This document shows, in pieces, positions 44,844 to 57,712 of a DNA stretch of 64,000 bases (its first letter is position 1; each line of letters starts with the position of its first letter). The stretch is from contig JADWQD010000016.1 in NCBI GenBank assembly GCA_016110215.1, positions 248,001 to 312,000 on the forward strand. Reading direction: 5' to 3'. The DNA is from Capronia americana. Lineage: Eukaryota > Ascomycota > Eurotiomycetes > Chaetothyriales > Herpotrichiellaceae. Made by a program: the position numbers and the translations under genes. The notes under the pieces are model-generated. The model was not told where the DNA came from. It did not search any database and was given only the letters and a program-made list of their open reading frames with translations.

Positions 44844-47800
44844 ATTCCTTCAACGGGCGGGTGGAGAGGGCGATTGCGGGACGAAATTCATAGCATGGCG
44901 TTCGGTGGCGGGCTTTTGTACGACTACGGACAGCAAGAGACATCGTAAAGGAACTCGCATGGCAGGCGGATCTCACTCAGGGTGCTTGAAGGATTGGCAC
45001 CAAAAAATATAAGCACGAGCTATGATGGGCCGAGCTTGAAAGTAGACGGAGACGATCTTGTGGGCGAAAACAATGGACTTACACATACCTTACGAATCAT
45101 CCTGCAGCTAGTGCGTACGAGATATTTGATATTTTGTGCCATTGCTCTACTACATCGGTCTTTGGTTGTTGCGGCGACAATGCTATGGCTAGATAGAAAG
45201 AGAAGACATCCACTTGTCACTACGAAGGCCGGTCTTCACCTGGCAATTTCCTCGTCGGTGCTGTTGTTGCATTATGAGGTCTAACCGGATTTCCACATCC
45301 CGTCGCTGTAGCTATGACCGGATTTGTGTGCACTTCGCAGGACGAGAGGGGATGACGGCCAAGGACGTTAAGACTGAGATATGGACGACATACAGGTACT
45401 CGCTTTTACCGCTTGCAACGGGTACCTGGAACTCATGGAAGAAACTGGCCAACGCCAATACACCTGTATAGAAAATCTGCTACATCAGATAACGATAGAT
45501 TCGTGTCATCCTCCCTTCAATCTATATCTGGAATTGACTCGTTCTCACCAGTCAAGCTGGGCACGTAGCGATGTGCATGTACGCCAGCGAAACTTGGGGA
45601 TCTGCAAGACTCTGTATACCGTCAAGGCTCACCGATGCGGCCAGGCCCACCGAGTTAAAGGTTCACACACATATGGACTTGCGGAACAGGATCACCGGGG
45701 GAGATGGGAAGATAAGTGGTCAACGCGAGTATTGATGCGTAAATTCGGATGGCGAGATTGTCTCGGGTGGCCTTGGTGAGAACAATGGCGAGATTGATAC
45801 GGACCTTGCCCATGCCGTGCCGAAACGACAGTGTGAAGGAGATTTGAGCGTGTGCTGCCCACCAACCTACCCTGGGCCCCTTTGAGGTCTCGCATAAAAT
45901 AAATTGCCTGGGTCAAACATCAACATGGGGATAAAGCCCATGATGTGACGAGAGACCCAGGTTAATGACGGAATCGTCTTGCTCCTTCAGCTGCCCTGTT
46001 TTCATGATTGCTCGTCCGAGCCCAAGAGAACCCTCCACGTCCGTATGCTAGGACAGCATTGGATGGTCAGGGAGCGTCCTGGATCTCGACTGAACCAACC
46101 TTTGACACGTATGAGGCGAGTCATGCACTGTGTGCTCACACTCAAACGCACATCCGGTACCACGTCGTCGAGGTCCAATATCACAGGTTGCGGTTACGAC
46201 GACGTCATGGCTGTGGTCAAATGTCTCGGAGTCTGGAGGCTTGGGTGTTTGGTGCCGTGGACTTCTTTGTTAGGAGTAAACCATCTGGCGCGCGCAAGTG
46301 TCGAATGTTGCCAATCTCAACGGATCGAGACGCCATCGACACCGGGTCTTGCCATTGTCCGTCGACACGGACAGGGTCTGGCACTCAGTGACGGCGAACG
46401 GGGCGGAAATCCATGCCTTCGGAAGCCAGAGCGCTCTCGATGCAAGGGATCAGGAGCGAAGGAAGACCGACGCCCTGATCGTCCCTGAGTGGAACGGCGT
46501 CTTTTGTCGTCTTGACTTCTTGACTTCGTAAATTGATCGTCCCGGAGAGTATGTCGTCTCGACCTGATCCCTAGATCGTGGAATGCTTTCGAGTTTCAGA
46601 CTCGTCGACCCTGATGGATACACTGCGGTAGAAGCATCGGTAGTGGTCAGAGGTTGATTTCAGCTTGTGATGAAGTTGACTCAAACCTTGGGAACTTTGG
46701 GGAGTTCCAGGACCCAGTCATGGCAAGTCTCTTTCGTCTTATTGGAGTCCCCCGTCACGGATCATATCGGATCAGCGAGATGAAGGGAGCAATGGGACGA
46801 AAGCCCACACCTCGTATAACGATAGTGTGCTGACCTGACATGCGTACCACTTCATGTAAGGGGTTTGATTGTTGGGCCGGAGAAGCCTGAATCTGACAAT
46901 GCAAGACATTGTTGCCTTGCGATTGTTTCGCGACGCGTTGCCACGTTGTGGTCCCTCTCTCTCCCCTTCTCAAGGCTTGTCCAATGTATTGGACTACATC
47001 TCGTTTTGATGCAGCGTATGCAACTGTGATATGCATGATCAGGGGAAGGCTGTTCCGTCCACTTGCCGACAGTAGCTTGGATGAATCACAGCCAATCGAG
47101 CGCGGCGGTCTGTGATAATTCGAAACACGGCGTTCACCAGCTCTTGAGCAGCGGGTGCTTGTCCCGATATTTGTGGCTGCCTTCGTACTTTCTTTTCCCC
47201 TTGTCAGAGGACCTTTGCCGTTTTCGGACCGGGGTTATCGTTGTTGCTGCTTCGGCTAAGCGAGGTGCCACAGTGAGCCCCCGACGGCGATCTTGTGGTC
47301 ATTTCTTTCAATGGTTGGGTATACGAGTAGGTCGACTTCGTTCAGGTGCAGTGCTTCCTGCACAGGCGATCGATGCAAGATCGTCGAACCTGCAGTGAGC
47401 AGGGCATCGCATCGGATGCAGTGCAATGCAACGCCGGAAGAGGAGGCTGGACATCGCAGGCGTGGAAGGTGTCTAGTCCTGAGCTGGCTCGGGACAAAAA
47501 GGCGTCATGAAAAAGCAATACACGCTGTGGATTCCTCGCCCAAACAAGCAAAAATGATGGCTGGGAGAACAGCAAGGCATCCCGTCTTCAAAGTTCTAGA
47601 TACAGGCGCGACGGGGGGATTGGCGCTGGTCTAGCGATCCGTGCGACCACGGAGCCGTGGCTGCAAGAGAATAATTGGTCACTTCAGGCCACACCTGGTT
47701 GGAGCCAGGGCTTCCTCCACAAATCATGCATTGCCAACGCAGCAGATGTTGGGATGTGGGCGGCAAGGCGGTGGTGGATTCTGAGCTGGCCTCCGACAAA

Positions 47801-50800
47801 TCTTCGACCCTGGCTTTTCTTTCATTCAAACCGTTCCGGAAAGGGAGGGTGATTTCTAAGAAAAAAGTAAATTCATGTGAAGACCCATTTTGACAGCGCG
47901 CGGATATGCACGCCGCCATGTACGGACTCGGTAGGCAATGATCAAGACAGCTCCGAGTCATTCTACGCCGCGTATTCCTGCGATGACAGGTGACTTGCGG
48001 ACCATGACACCCGAGGCCGTCCTGCAGCCCAGGCGAGATGAGCGAGAGGCTGAAAATGGGAAGCCATTCAACGTGGTTGCATATGCCACATTACGGACCT
48101 CACGACGGAGTGCTACGCCGTGCATGACATCCCGATGTCCAGAGCGAGTCGGCTTGAGCAGACGGCCCAAGGGAGACCGCTGGAAAGACGTGATCAAGCT
48201 TCACAGAAATCGGGTTGGCTCGTCGCCGACGCATTGCGGCCTCAGGAAGCTGTTGATCTTGCAGCCTGCACACCTCTGGTTGGCATGTGCAGAGATTCGA
48301 GCTGCAATGCGACCTTAATTCTAGCGGATACAGATGCACAGCGGGAACTGCCCCGGGTGCATCCCCGCATGCACGCAAGATGAAGCTCTTTACCAGCAAC
48401 AGGACACCTGTGTGGCTAAAGTCGCGACCACTTCAGTCCTTACCACAACCATGGAATGCCCCGAATTCCCTCCCAGACTGTGTGTGATTAATGCCTCACG
48501 GGTAGTAGAGGCTTTTAAGATCATTTCAAAGATGGCGCGGATCTCCATGTGAGAAGGGCGGACCTTCTTTCCGAGCGATCTCTCGAAGAGGAAGTACGTA
48601 GTGCAAATGGACGAACTCGTCTTCAGGTTCATAATTGTTATGTACTATGTCAAGAAGATCCTGACCGGCCTCCAAACATTTCCGAGACTGCTAGAACGGG
48701 GAGCAACGGTTGTGGAAGCCGTCATTCTCCCTGATGTTGAAACATTGCCAGTCCTTGCATTGATTATCGATAATGCCCCAAGGCGACGTCGATACGATGC
48801 CTCAAGCAATGCGTCTGTCCGGCACTTGCGCGACACAGCTCGTCAACCAGCAGGCGGTTGGCCATGCGCATGACGCGCAGCAGGCGGACCAGGCTAGCCC
48901 TGAAACTTGTGGTGACTGAGGGTCTAAAGCTGCGCTTGCCAGCCACAAGCTGACAGATGATGCCATCAGCTCCGAGACTGGTTTCGGAATGGGCTCATGG
49001 GCATCGCGGGAAGACCAGCAAGAACAATACCTGGTAGCACAGTGCGTCTGAGACTGACTCACCTCGGATGCTTCTGCTTGTACAGAACCGGGTGGGATAT
49101 GCTCGTACCAGGACTGCTTAGAAGGTCGAGTCATCAACAGACTTTTCAGTCCGGACTCAGCTGTGCTCCCATCAACGTCCATCTCTTACTGGCGCCCCAA
49201 GCTGATTACCGCCGTACCTCACTTTAGCGCCAAAGAGACCCAGTCAGATTCCCCAATCTGGAGTTCGTCAAGAGGAAAATCAAAGTCTGTGTGCTGCCTT
49301 AACCGAGGCCAAGATGGTCTCGCGGCACGATACCGCGAACTTTTGAGCAAGGGCCTGGGTTTGACGTGTCTTTGGTCCAGCGACGGAGTCGGGGCCAGAA
49401 AAGCTGCGACGCGAGAGCTAACTGATCGCGGATGGAGCGCAGATGGCGGCTTGTGCACATCTGGCGAGCATCCGCAAGTCAGCGACAAGGAGCAGGGGAG
49501 CAGAAATTCTGTGACCAGGGTATCAGGGGTGGCCTTGCCGGTCACTTATCACCGGTTCTGCCCTCACTAAGAGTGGGCGCCATCTCTTTCCGTTCCGGAC
49601 TAAGCGCGACTCCCAGGAAGGGACATGCTACTGTTGGTTGGTGCCACCTGGAAATCGTCCGACCCTGTGGCACAAGCCGTTTCGTTGAGGCCGACCAAAT
49701 TAGAATCCAGACCGAGGATTTGAATGGGCAATGGTCGAGTAACGTCGTGACGAGAATAATGCGACGCGGGAGGAACCAATGCTTGTGACATAGCTGAGGT
49801 CGCACTGATTGAGATTCAAGAGCGAGGTGAGGAAAGACGCGGCTGTGGATGTGAGTTGTGGGCGCAAGCGGCAGTGCCTGGAGGGTGGCTGGCGTCCATG
49901 GGCCTCGGGCTAGAGGAAACAAGGCCCAACATCCACCATCCGGGCCTGGCCTCGGAGTGATGGGATAAAGATGTTGGAAGGCGACTTTGCGCGGGCGTGG
50001 TTGGGGCGCGCGTTCCTTGGGGGCTGATCGTGATAAGGTCGAAGATTCTCCGACCCTGCAACTGATAGGCATGCCATGGGCGGTACGGGGTGGATGCCAG
50101 GTGGTCAGGATGGATTCGCGGTCGTGGTTCTAGTCCGGCTCGGTGGCTTGAAAGACATCCAATTGACCGTCGCTTGGTGGGCCTGTGCTGACTGACTGGA
50201 TGGCTGGGAGCTTGATGTGCTTCACCTCTTCACAGCATGTCTCTGGGGAGCCGGAAGAAAGTTGTTTACGGATAGGTTGTACTTTCCTTCCTTCGTAAGG
50301 TGAATTCTACTGTGCCCTGGTCATGACTTGAAGCGCGAAGGACGAGAGAACAAGAAGAGACCGAGGTCACACAATCCCACCACGCAGGACAAATGGAAAA
50401 ATGTTCTTGATGAACAACGCCATTTCAGAGGATCGCGCAAGGTTTCCTCGTAGGGGTCTTGTTTAGGATTATCCATTCTCAACAATTCCTCAGCGGAAAT
50501 CGTAATTGACCATCCCAGGCCTCCTGTAGATGCCGCTGAGAGATTGAGGAGGACGTCTAGTTCTGAGAGTCTGGCTGAGGCTCTTCTCCGTAGTTCGGTT
50601 ACCTGGACTTTACTTGTATACAACCACAGTAGCATCCATGTCCTTGATAACTAGCGTACGAGGTAAGGTGAGCACTTGCCGCCGTACACAGTTCGCACTC
50701 CGAGAAGTCCGTATGCTTTTTGGCGAATCCTTCCTGACTGGGAATATTCCTTTGCGGGACGATATGGCAAGTGGCAGGAAGCTCTCGGCTTGTCCATATC

Positions 50801-52456
50801 CTCCTGTCGAACATAGCTCCATGGGCTCCCACGCGATAGTTGGCCAGGGCGCAACTTTATCGATTCGTAGCCGGACGTCGTCCGTCAATGGTGATGGTCC
50901 TCACGTCGTTTCGAGATTAACTCGGCCACGGAGGATGAGGGAAAGCCAGCCGTTTCCCGCCTGTGATTGGCACCCTGCGTCCGCCCGCCGTGGGTCTTTG
51001 TTCGACCTTGGATGGAGGGTCAGAGGCAAGTCGCGAGTTGCGGGATCGCTGGCAGCGTGGCCTGTGTGTGGACCGTGGGCACTGGGCAAAAGGCCACGGC
51101 TGGAAGTGGAACCCCGCTGGGTTTTTAGAAGGAGTAGTGGGCCAACTGGAAGGACTTCCCCCTAGGCAGGTCAAGGAACAATCTGGTGCCAATCACAGCG
51201 TGTGGCCAGCGGATGATGGGCCAGGCCAATGGGCCAGTTAGCGGGCAGCTTATCTTGGAGGGGAAAGGATCAATGGCTGATGAGCTGGGGTGCTGGGAGC
51301 GAGCCCACTGAACAGCGGCATCGGCTTCGCTCTGGGCTTCTGGCTTTTCTCTGCAACGAGACCCCGGCACCTCCATCCACTGCCCACCACCACCACCACC
51401 CTCCTCCTCTGGCCCTTCTGCCTTTTCTGCTCTAATGCACCACCTGCACACCTTCCTGTCCTCCCGCTCGGCTACTGCACACCGTCTGCATCCTACCTGC
51501 TTCTCAAACCTCGTTGCCTCTTTCTCCAGATCTCCATTGAACGCTTCTTCCTGCATATCCCAATCCAATTGTACGTGGTCCTCCAGTCGATAGTTATGGC
51601 CTAATTGCGCATTACGGTCGTTGTCTATGTTCGTCTTGTTTTGAGAAGCCTTCCCCAGCTATTTGGTACGTGCGAAAATCTACCGTCAGTCGCTGAGAAA
51701 AGGTCCGCTGCCAATGCTCAGTAGTTCGCACAAAATCTTACCAAGCTGCTACTTTCTGGCTGATCTTGCTGCACGCTTCATGTGCCTGCATGCTGCACCA
51801 CCTCCATCATGAGCCATTGCTAACGTCTTGCTCGACTGCGCAGTTTGCGACCCATTGACGCTTCTCATTGTTGTGTTCTTTCCGCGCTGGAAGTCCAACC
51901 AGAGTAGCAACCAACAACCTGAGGCAGACAACGGGCTCATTTTGGAACCCGGGCCATTGCACCCAACTGCACACGCATTAGCCCGCCTCATCCACAATTC
52001 GGTCTTCTTCGTTGAAGAATAGATTGCTGGACTTGGGTTGCATTTGGATCGCTCGAGACGACGACAAGGCTTGACACGACGCAGTAGTCAATCGCGCTAT
52101 CCGGCCCCCACGGAGTAAACAGGGTGTCGACGTTGGACTTCAACCCCATTCAAGCCGGGTGCCGTTGCAAGTTGGGAACAACATTCCTGTCCGGGCTCGT
52201 TAGTCTGTTGATCACGGATTCGCGGCTGCGGAAGAGCGCTTAAGAGGTGGTCCATATTGCTAGATTTCGGTCCCCCAGTACGCCCTTCAATCGAGAAGAC
52301 TCGTCCCCTCGACGAGTTGTCGCCGTGCGAAGGAAGCAGCCATCAGGTCACGAACTCCAAGTTTCAGAGGGGAGGTTGTTGTCCTTTGCTTTAAGTGTGG
52401 CTTGGGCGGAGAATTAATATCTTGACAACCTCGACTGACTGACAACATCGGCCAAA
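44844..52456. other. 7.6 kb region without recognisable genes, upstream of stuA
   Basis: All open frames are short, overlap on both strands and show no family features or credible exon series. The composition is balanced, with no sign of heavy C-to-T repeat mutation or a transposon open frame. A CT-rich stretch at about 51360-51600 looks like a transcription start region, followed by upstream ATGs. Large regulatory regions and long leaders are known for stuA in Aspergillus, so much of this may be stuA promoter and leader. Confidence 0.55.
51596..51812 (+). promoter_or_regulatory. Three short upstream open reading frames in the presumed stuA leader
   Basis: 51596-51604 encodes two residues, 51627-51644 five (MFVLF) and 51714-51812 thirty-two. 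They follow the CT-rich stretch. In Aspergillus nidulans, upstream mini-ORFs limit stuA translation. Whether these three lie in the mature leader here is unknown. Confidence 0.35.
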
Positions 52457-54483
52457 ATGAACCAAACTCAGTCGTACATGGAGATGCATCCTGGCTCTCA
52501 CATATCGTCGGGGCCGTCATACACGCATGCTGCTCCTACCGCGCCTTTGGGACATTATCAGCAGTATCCCCAACCCCCCCCTCCTGCGACCTCCCATTAT
52601 GGGCCATCTCCGACATATGGTACTTATGGCTATCCAAATGGTGTCACTTCTCCACAGTCTGTAACTGGCCCGGTACCGCAACAAGTTCAGTCTCAAATCA
52701 CTTCGCTGCCTGGTAAGTTTGACGTGACCGAGCGAGAAAGGGTGCCTTTTTACTGAGATGGTGAGCAGCAATCATGACTGGAGGTCCCAATTCTCAGCAT
52801 TCGTATGTGTCTCAGACGCCAACTCTACCTGCCCCCAATCAAGGGTACCCCCAACCACAACAACCATTCGATACTACCGGCCAGATTGCCCCTCCAGGGA
52901 TGAAACCAAGAGTCACGGCGACGCTTTGGGAAGATGAAGGCAGCTTGTGCTTTCAAGTCGAGGCCAAGGGTGTTTGTGTGGCCCGCCGTGAAGGTACGGC
53001 GACTAGAAATACAACCCTCAGAACCTGCTCGGTGCTTACTTGCTTGATAGATAACCACTTCATCAACGGCACGAAGCTTCTTAATGTCGCGGGAATGACG
53101 CGAGGACGTCGTGATGGCATCTTGAAATCTGAGAAGACTCGACACGTGGTAAAGATCGGACCTATGCACCTGAAGGGTGTCTGGTAAGTCTCTCGCTCAC
53201 CTTCTGCGGGACTGCTTTTCCTGACCTTGTTCAGGATCCCCTTCGAACGTGCTCTGGACTTCGCCAACAAGGAAAAGATTACGGACCTCCTCTATCCACT
53301 TTTTGTACATAACATCGGCGGCTTGTTGTACAACCCCGAGAATGCGCCTCGAACAAATGCGGTTGTACAGGCGACGGAGCGTCGTCGCATGGATAGTGTC
53401 GATTCCAGTCGTCCCTCTCAGCCGTCCTCAGCACCAGCACTTCAACACCACAACAGTATGCCAGGTCCTGGTCAGGCTCCGCCAACACCTCACTCGATTG
53501 CTCCACACCCAAACGCACCTCGTCCGGGCATCGATCGCGCCCACACATTCCCTACTCCCCCTACGAGCGCATCCAGCGTGTTGGGCATGAGTAATCAAGG
53601 TAACTCATATGATTGGGGCAATCAGAACTTGACGAACGGTGCCGGTGCTCAGCCTCTGTCCATTGATACTGGTATGAACGCCCGATCCATGCCCACCACG
53701 CCTGCCAATACTCCTCCTGGAACATCGGGCCAGGGCATGCAGTCATATCAAGGCCAAGCAGGTTATGAGAGCTCGAAGCATTATTATAGCACCACGCCAA
53801 GCTCCCAAACTGGATACGCGCAGCATGCAGATGGTAACAGATATGGCCAGCCTATGCCTCCCATGCAATATGGAAAGACTGACATGGGCCCTCCAATCGC
53901 CCCAGGAAGCAACAATGCAGGTGCAGATGGTCACGAACCGAAGCCTGACGCCTATTCTACTCAGGGTCATCCGTCTCAACATGAAAGCGACCATCCGGAC
54001 AGTGGTTACATGAGCGCGAATGCCTCAGCATATGGTGCCAACAGACAATACTCGTACGGTACCACCGGCGAGCATCCGCACATGTCACCTGAGCAAATGT
54101 CAGGTTCTCCAACACATCAAGCTGGCTCAGGGCATGCAACACCCCGGACCATGCCTTCAGGTCAGCCACAATGGACAGGCGATTACAACACGCCACCGCG
54201 ACCGCCTACATCGAGCAATGTATATAATGTGATGGGTGGCCGGACACCACAGGGAGCGCCTACGGACAACTACGGGAATCCGGCGTACTCCGGCGCAGGT
54301 CATCCCACAGGTGTGCCTTCGGCAAAACGAGGACGAGAGGATGACGACCAAGACCGCCCAAGCAGCCGAGATTATGATGGTTACGATTCGAAACGACGAA
54401 AGACGGGACGACAAGATACATTCGGTATGCCTCTCAACGCGCCTCCTCACATGCAAGCCATCAAGACCGGCGGACAGCGATAG
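52457..54483 (+). CDS. stuA: APSES transcription factor StuA, cell-pattern regulator
   Basis: StuA governs conidiophore pattern and other development. Exons 52457-52712, 52769-52993, 53051-53183, 53235-54483 (introns 56, 57, 51 bp) give 620 aa. The APSES DNA-binding domain covers about residues 132-235 and is split over exons 2-4: PRVTATLWEDEGSLCFQVEAK reads into VARREDNHFINGTKLLNVAG, RGRRDGILKSEKTRHVVKIG and WIPFERALDFANKEKI. This is the StuA class rather than the Swi4/Mbp1 class because ankyrin repeats are absent. The flanks are Pro/Gln/Ser-rich, and basic clusters near the C-terminus (AKRGRE and SKRRKTGR) form a likely nuclear signal. The 7.6 kb upstream region and its short upstream frames may control it. 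Confidence 0.97.
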
Positions 54484-55402
54484 AATCATGAATATCCTGC
54501 TTGGGACGAATTTTTAGCTTTGTGGCCGACACATACGGCGGTTGGAGAAACGACTTGCACCTTCCCATGGCTAAACCTCCGACATAATGGCCGCGTCACG
54601 ATATACCTTCCAAAAGCGATTACGAGATTATGACGGCCTTCGAGCCAAAAAGATCAAAGACTTGACGAACGGAACAAGCGTGTATGGTTTGCTTCCCGAC
54701 TTTAACGACCCTAACGAAACGATTCTTTTTTTCCAGCGCTCGCAAATGGCGCAACTTCACGATTGTTCTTGCGATTTAGGCCAGTGGGTCAGGGTAACGT
54801 ATGGGCTTAGATGATTTGTGCTTCTTGTTTTGTACGAGGGAATGATATATGCGCGGACGGATTATGATTCGGGATGGCTACGATTCTTGAGGCGCATGAT
54901 ATGTCTCTTGGCTGCTGGATACGAGAGCAAGACTACATGTGGTCCATGGACCTTGTCAATGACACGACATTGTATAAGTGAGAGTCCATCTTATTCATGT
55001 AATGAGGGAACCTTGCTCAGTGTGCAGTATCATCAATGTCTCCCGCCGAAGGATCGATGGCTCCAGGCCTCTCGATCGTGGAATTTTCACTCATGACATG
55101 TTAAATACAACAAAAGCTTATTCATAATCGTCGTCGCGTTCTAAGACCAAGTAAAATCGACGGCAGATTAATATTGCTATATGAACGTTTGATTGATCTT
55201 TTGGTGTGGGTGCGATCAGAATTGCAGCGCATTTGGCGTTTGTGTGTCTCTCTACCCCTCCAAGGCCCCATTGGTCCAAGATAATTAGCGCACAATTCGA
55301 GGTCTTGGCAGTAGTGCGACCGAAATCTGAACAAAGCCGTGGGACGTCCACAGGCCAACCCTCATCCATCGTCGTCGACCATCTCACCGTTCCCGCATCA
55401 AG
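54484..55402. other. stuA 3' flank and RPL19 promoter
   Basis: No gene recognised; a 75-codon frame at 54587 is probably in the stuA 3' UTR. An inverted CCAAT box (ATTGG at 55270-55274) lies 130 bp before the L19 start. Confidence 0.55.
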
Positions 55403-56264
55403 ATGTAAGTCACAGTCAGTTATTGAGTGGCAATGCTCAACGTTTCCCGTCTTCTGGCCTAGCGCCTGCATTGAGGCCGCGGAGGAATCAGGAAGTCGTC
55501 GGCTTCAAGTGCGAGAAGAATCTGAAGCTGATACGCCTCGTCTCCAGGGTGAACCTTCGAACTCAGAAGCGCCTTGCGGCGTCTGTTGTCGGCTGCGGCA
55601 AGCGCAAGATCTGGCTCGATCCTAACGAAGTCAACGAAATCTCCAACGCAAACTCCCGGCAGACAATCCGAAAATTGGTTAGCGATGGCCTCATCATCCG
55701 CAAGCCAGTTGCCATGCACTCGCGGGCCCGTGCCCGAGAGTTGAACGCCGCACGAAGAATTGGCAGACATCGAGGCTTCGGTAAGAGAAAGGGTACAAAG
55801 GATGCGAGAATGCCTAGGTATGAATAAATCGAGTCTGCGATGCACGGCTATTCGAGGAGGAGCACTTTACTGATGGGTATTGTTTTATACAGCCAAGTCC
55901 TCTGGATGAGACGCCTTCGTGTTCTCCGACGTCTTCTTGTCAAGTATCGTGCTGCCGGCAAGATTGACAAGCACCTCTACCACGAGCTGTACCAATTGAG
56001 CAAGGGTAACACATTCAAGCACAAGCGTGCCCTGGTCGAGCATGTATGACACCCAACTTGTATTCCTGGCGTCGTTTGAATACTCACAACCCATGACAGA
56101 TCCACAAGGCCAAGGCCGAGAAGCAACGTGAGAGAGTCCTCAAGGAAGAAATGGATGCCAAACGTGCGAAGACCAAGGCTGCCCGTGAGAGGAGACAGGA
56201 GCGCATCCAGTCCAAGAGAAATGCCTTGGCTGGTGAGGCTGAGGAAGAGACCAAGGCTGAGTAG
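55403..56264 (+). CDS. RPL19: 60S ribosomal protein L19 (eL19), start codon split by an intron
   Basis: eL19 belongs to the large ribosomal subunit. Exons: 55403-55404 (only AT), 55548-55817, 55893-56043, 56100-56264; introns 143, 75 and 56 bp; 195 aa. The first two coding bases stand before a GTAAGT donor and the third base of the ATG comes from exon 2, giving MVNLRTQKRLAASVVGCG, the invariant eL19 start. Without that splice there is no methionine before VNLRTQKRL. Other blocks: KIWLDPNEVNEI, ARRIGRHRGFGKRKGTKDAR, LWMRRLRVLRRLL. The C-terminal third is a long Lys/Arg/Glu helix. I recall the same intron position in yeast RPL19 genes, which supports the model. Confidence 0.95.
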
Positions 56265-57712
56265 CTTGTTGCACAATCGGGGGAGTTGGCGACATGAGGT
56301 GATTCGTGATGCTGTGGACGACGATGGTCAGCTGGGAATGTCTATGGAAGAAACCAATGATGAGCCCGTTGGTGCGAGGACATGCATAGCTGGGTGGACG
56401 ACCTCGACCATTTCAAAAGAGCAAATATGCTCTTCGGCCAGCATAGACCACCATCGAGTGGATCGTGACTTTCAATCGGCGCCACGATCAAGCCAGGAAG
56501 AAATGCATGTAAAAGGTGTTTTCTTCCAACCAAAATCCGCGACAATACAAACTGCCAGTCTTCCCTTGTCCCCTCGTAGTTGAGTTCTCGCCAAACTAGA
56601 TACGATAGAGCCCCTGCACTTTACCACTGATGAAGCCATGATATTGCTACCCTTGGAAGGCCATAAACCCGGAGAGGATGCTGCTGCATGAGAGTCGGCG
56701 CTCCGGCAGCACAACCTCCTCAACCTCTTCTGGCTAGCCGTCATCATCGCCTAATTGCCTGGCCTTTTCCTTCCCGGACGCAGGTGCTTGCATCACACCA
56801 GCGTTAGAGCGCCTGCAACCCCTATGCATGATACCCTGCCACAGGCGCAACAACTCACAGGCTTCCGTCAAGACGGCGGGAAGTCTGAGCGCGTACCCGC
56901 TGCAACGCTAGGTGTGACAAGTCATTTTCCAGATACACAAAGCGCCCACAGACTGTTGCGCTCTCTTGGGGACGATGCTAAGCCTTGTCGATTGATCCAA
57001 CACAGAACTCTGCGTCGGCCTCGACCTAGCAGGTAATCCATCCCGCTTTACCCTGCTCTGCAGATCTTGAAGACGAATGAAGGGTCATTGTGTACCGACT
57101 ATATACAGACAGCCGCCGTTGACTCTGGTAGCAATCTTGGTCACGCGCCTTACTTGGCATCTCAATCATTGGACTACGTACTGGACGAGAACCCGGTCGC
57201 TCCTCATCCTGTGAATGGTCTGACTTCATTCTTGAAGTCGGTTCAGATCCAGCAACATCCCGCACTCCCTCTAGAGGCTGACGGGGCTCGAGCACGCGAA
57301 CACGCCCAGCGTTAGTGCTGCAACCCATGCTGAGAGCTTCCAGAAACCCGAGCGCCAAGGATGTTCGGTGGTAGTTGGGGAGCTGTAGGTGAGTACGTTG
57401 TGACTTATAGTTTATTTTTGTCGTCGTCAAGTCCCTATTGCTCCTGCCTGTGGTACAGAAGCCTGGACTATTTGCAGAGAGGAGACGAAGCCATCTATCT
57501 GGGCTGGGGCAATCGCACAACAAACCCAGACCCGCGTTTCTGGCTTGGAACGCCCTTCATCCCGGCCTTGGTCTACGTGGCCGCCGACAGGCAACGCCAT
57601 CTACAGACTGCGCCGTGGGTGTACATGACGGACAGACCGACAACTCACGCCTACCCAAGCCCTCCCCCACCCCGTGTCTCTGAGCATTCATCGATTAGGC
57701 AATATCTAATCT
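56265..57712. other. Intergenic, 1.45 kb
   Basis: 3' flank of RPL19 and promoter of the next gene; no gene recognised. Confidence 0.55.

Noticed and set aside
49542..50072. 176-codon minus-strand frame in the stuA upstream region
   Set aside because: Composition and lack of any motif suggest chance; it was the longest candidate in the 7.6 kb gap but not supportable.
49409..50838. Matches to the StuA response element WCGCGWNM (49409-49416 and 50831-50838), suggesting autoregulation
   Set aside because: Such a degenerate 8-mer is expected several times by chance in 7.6 kb on both strands, so two matches are not evidence.
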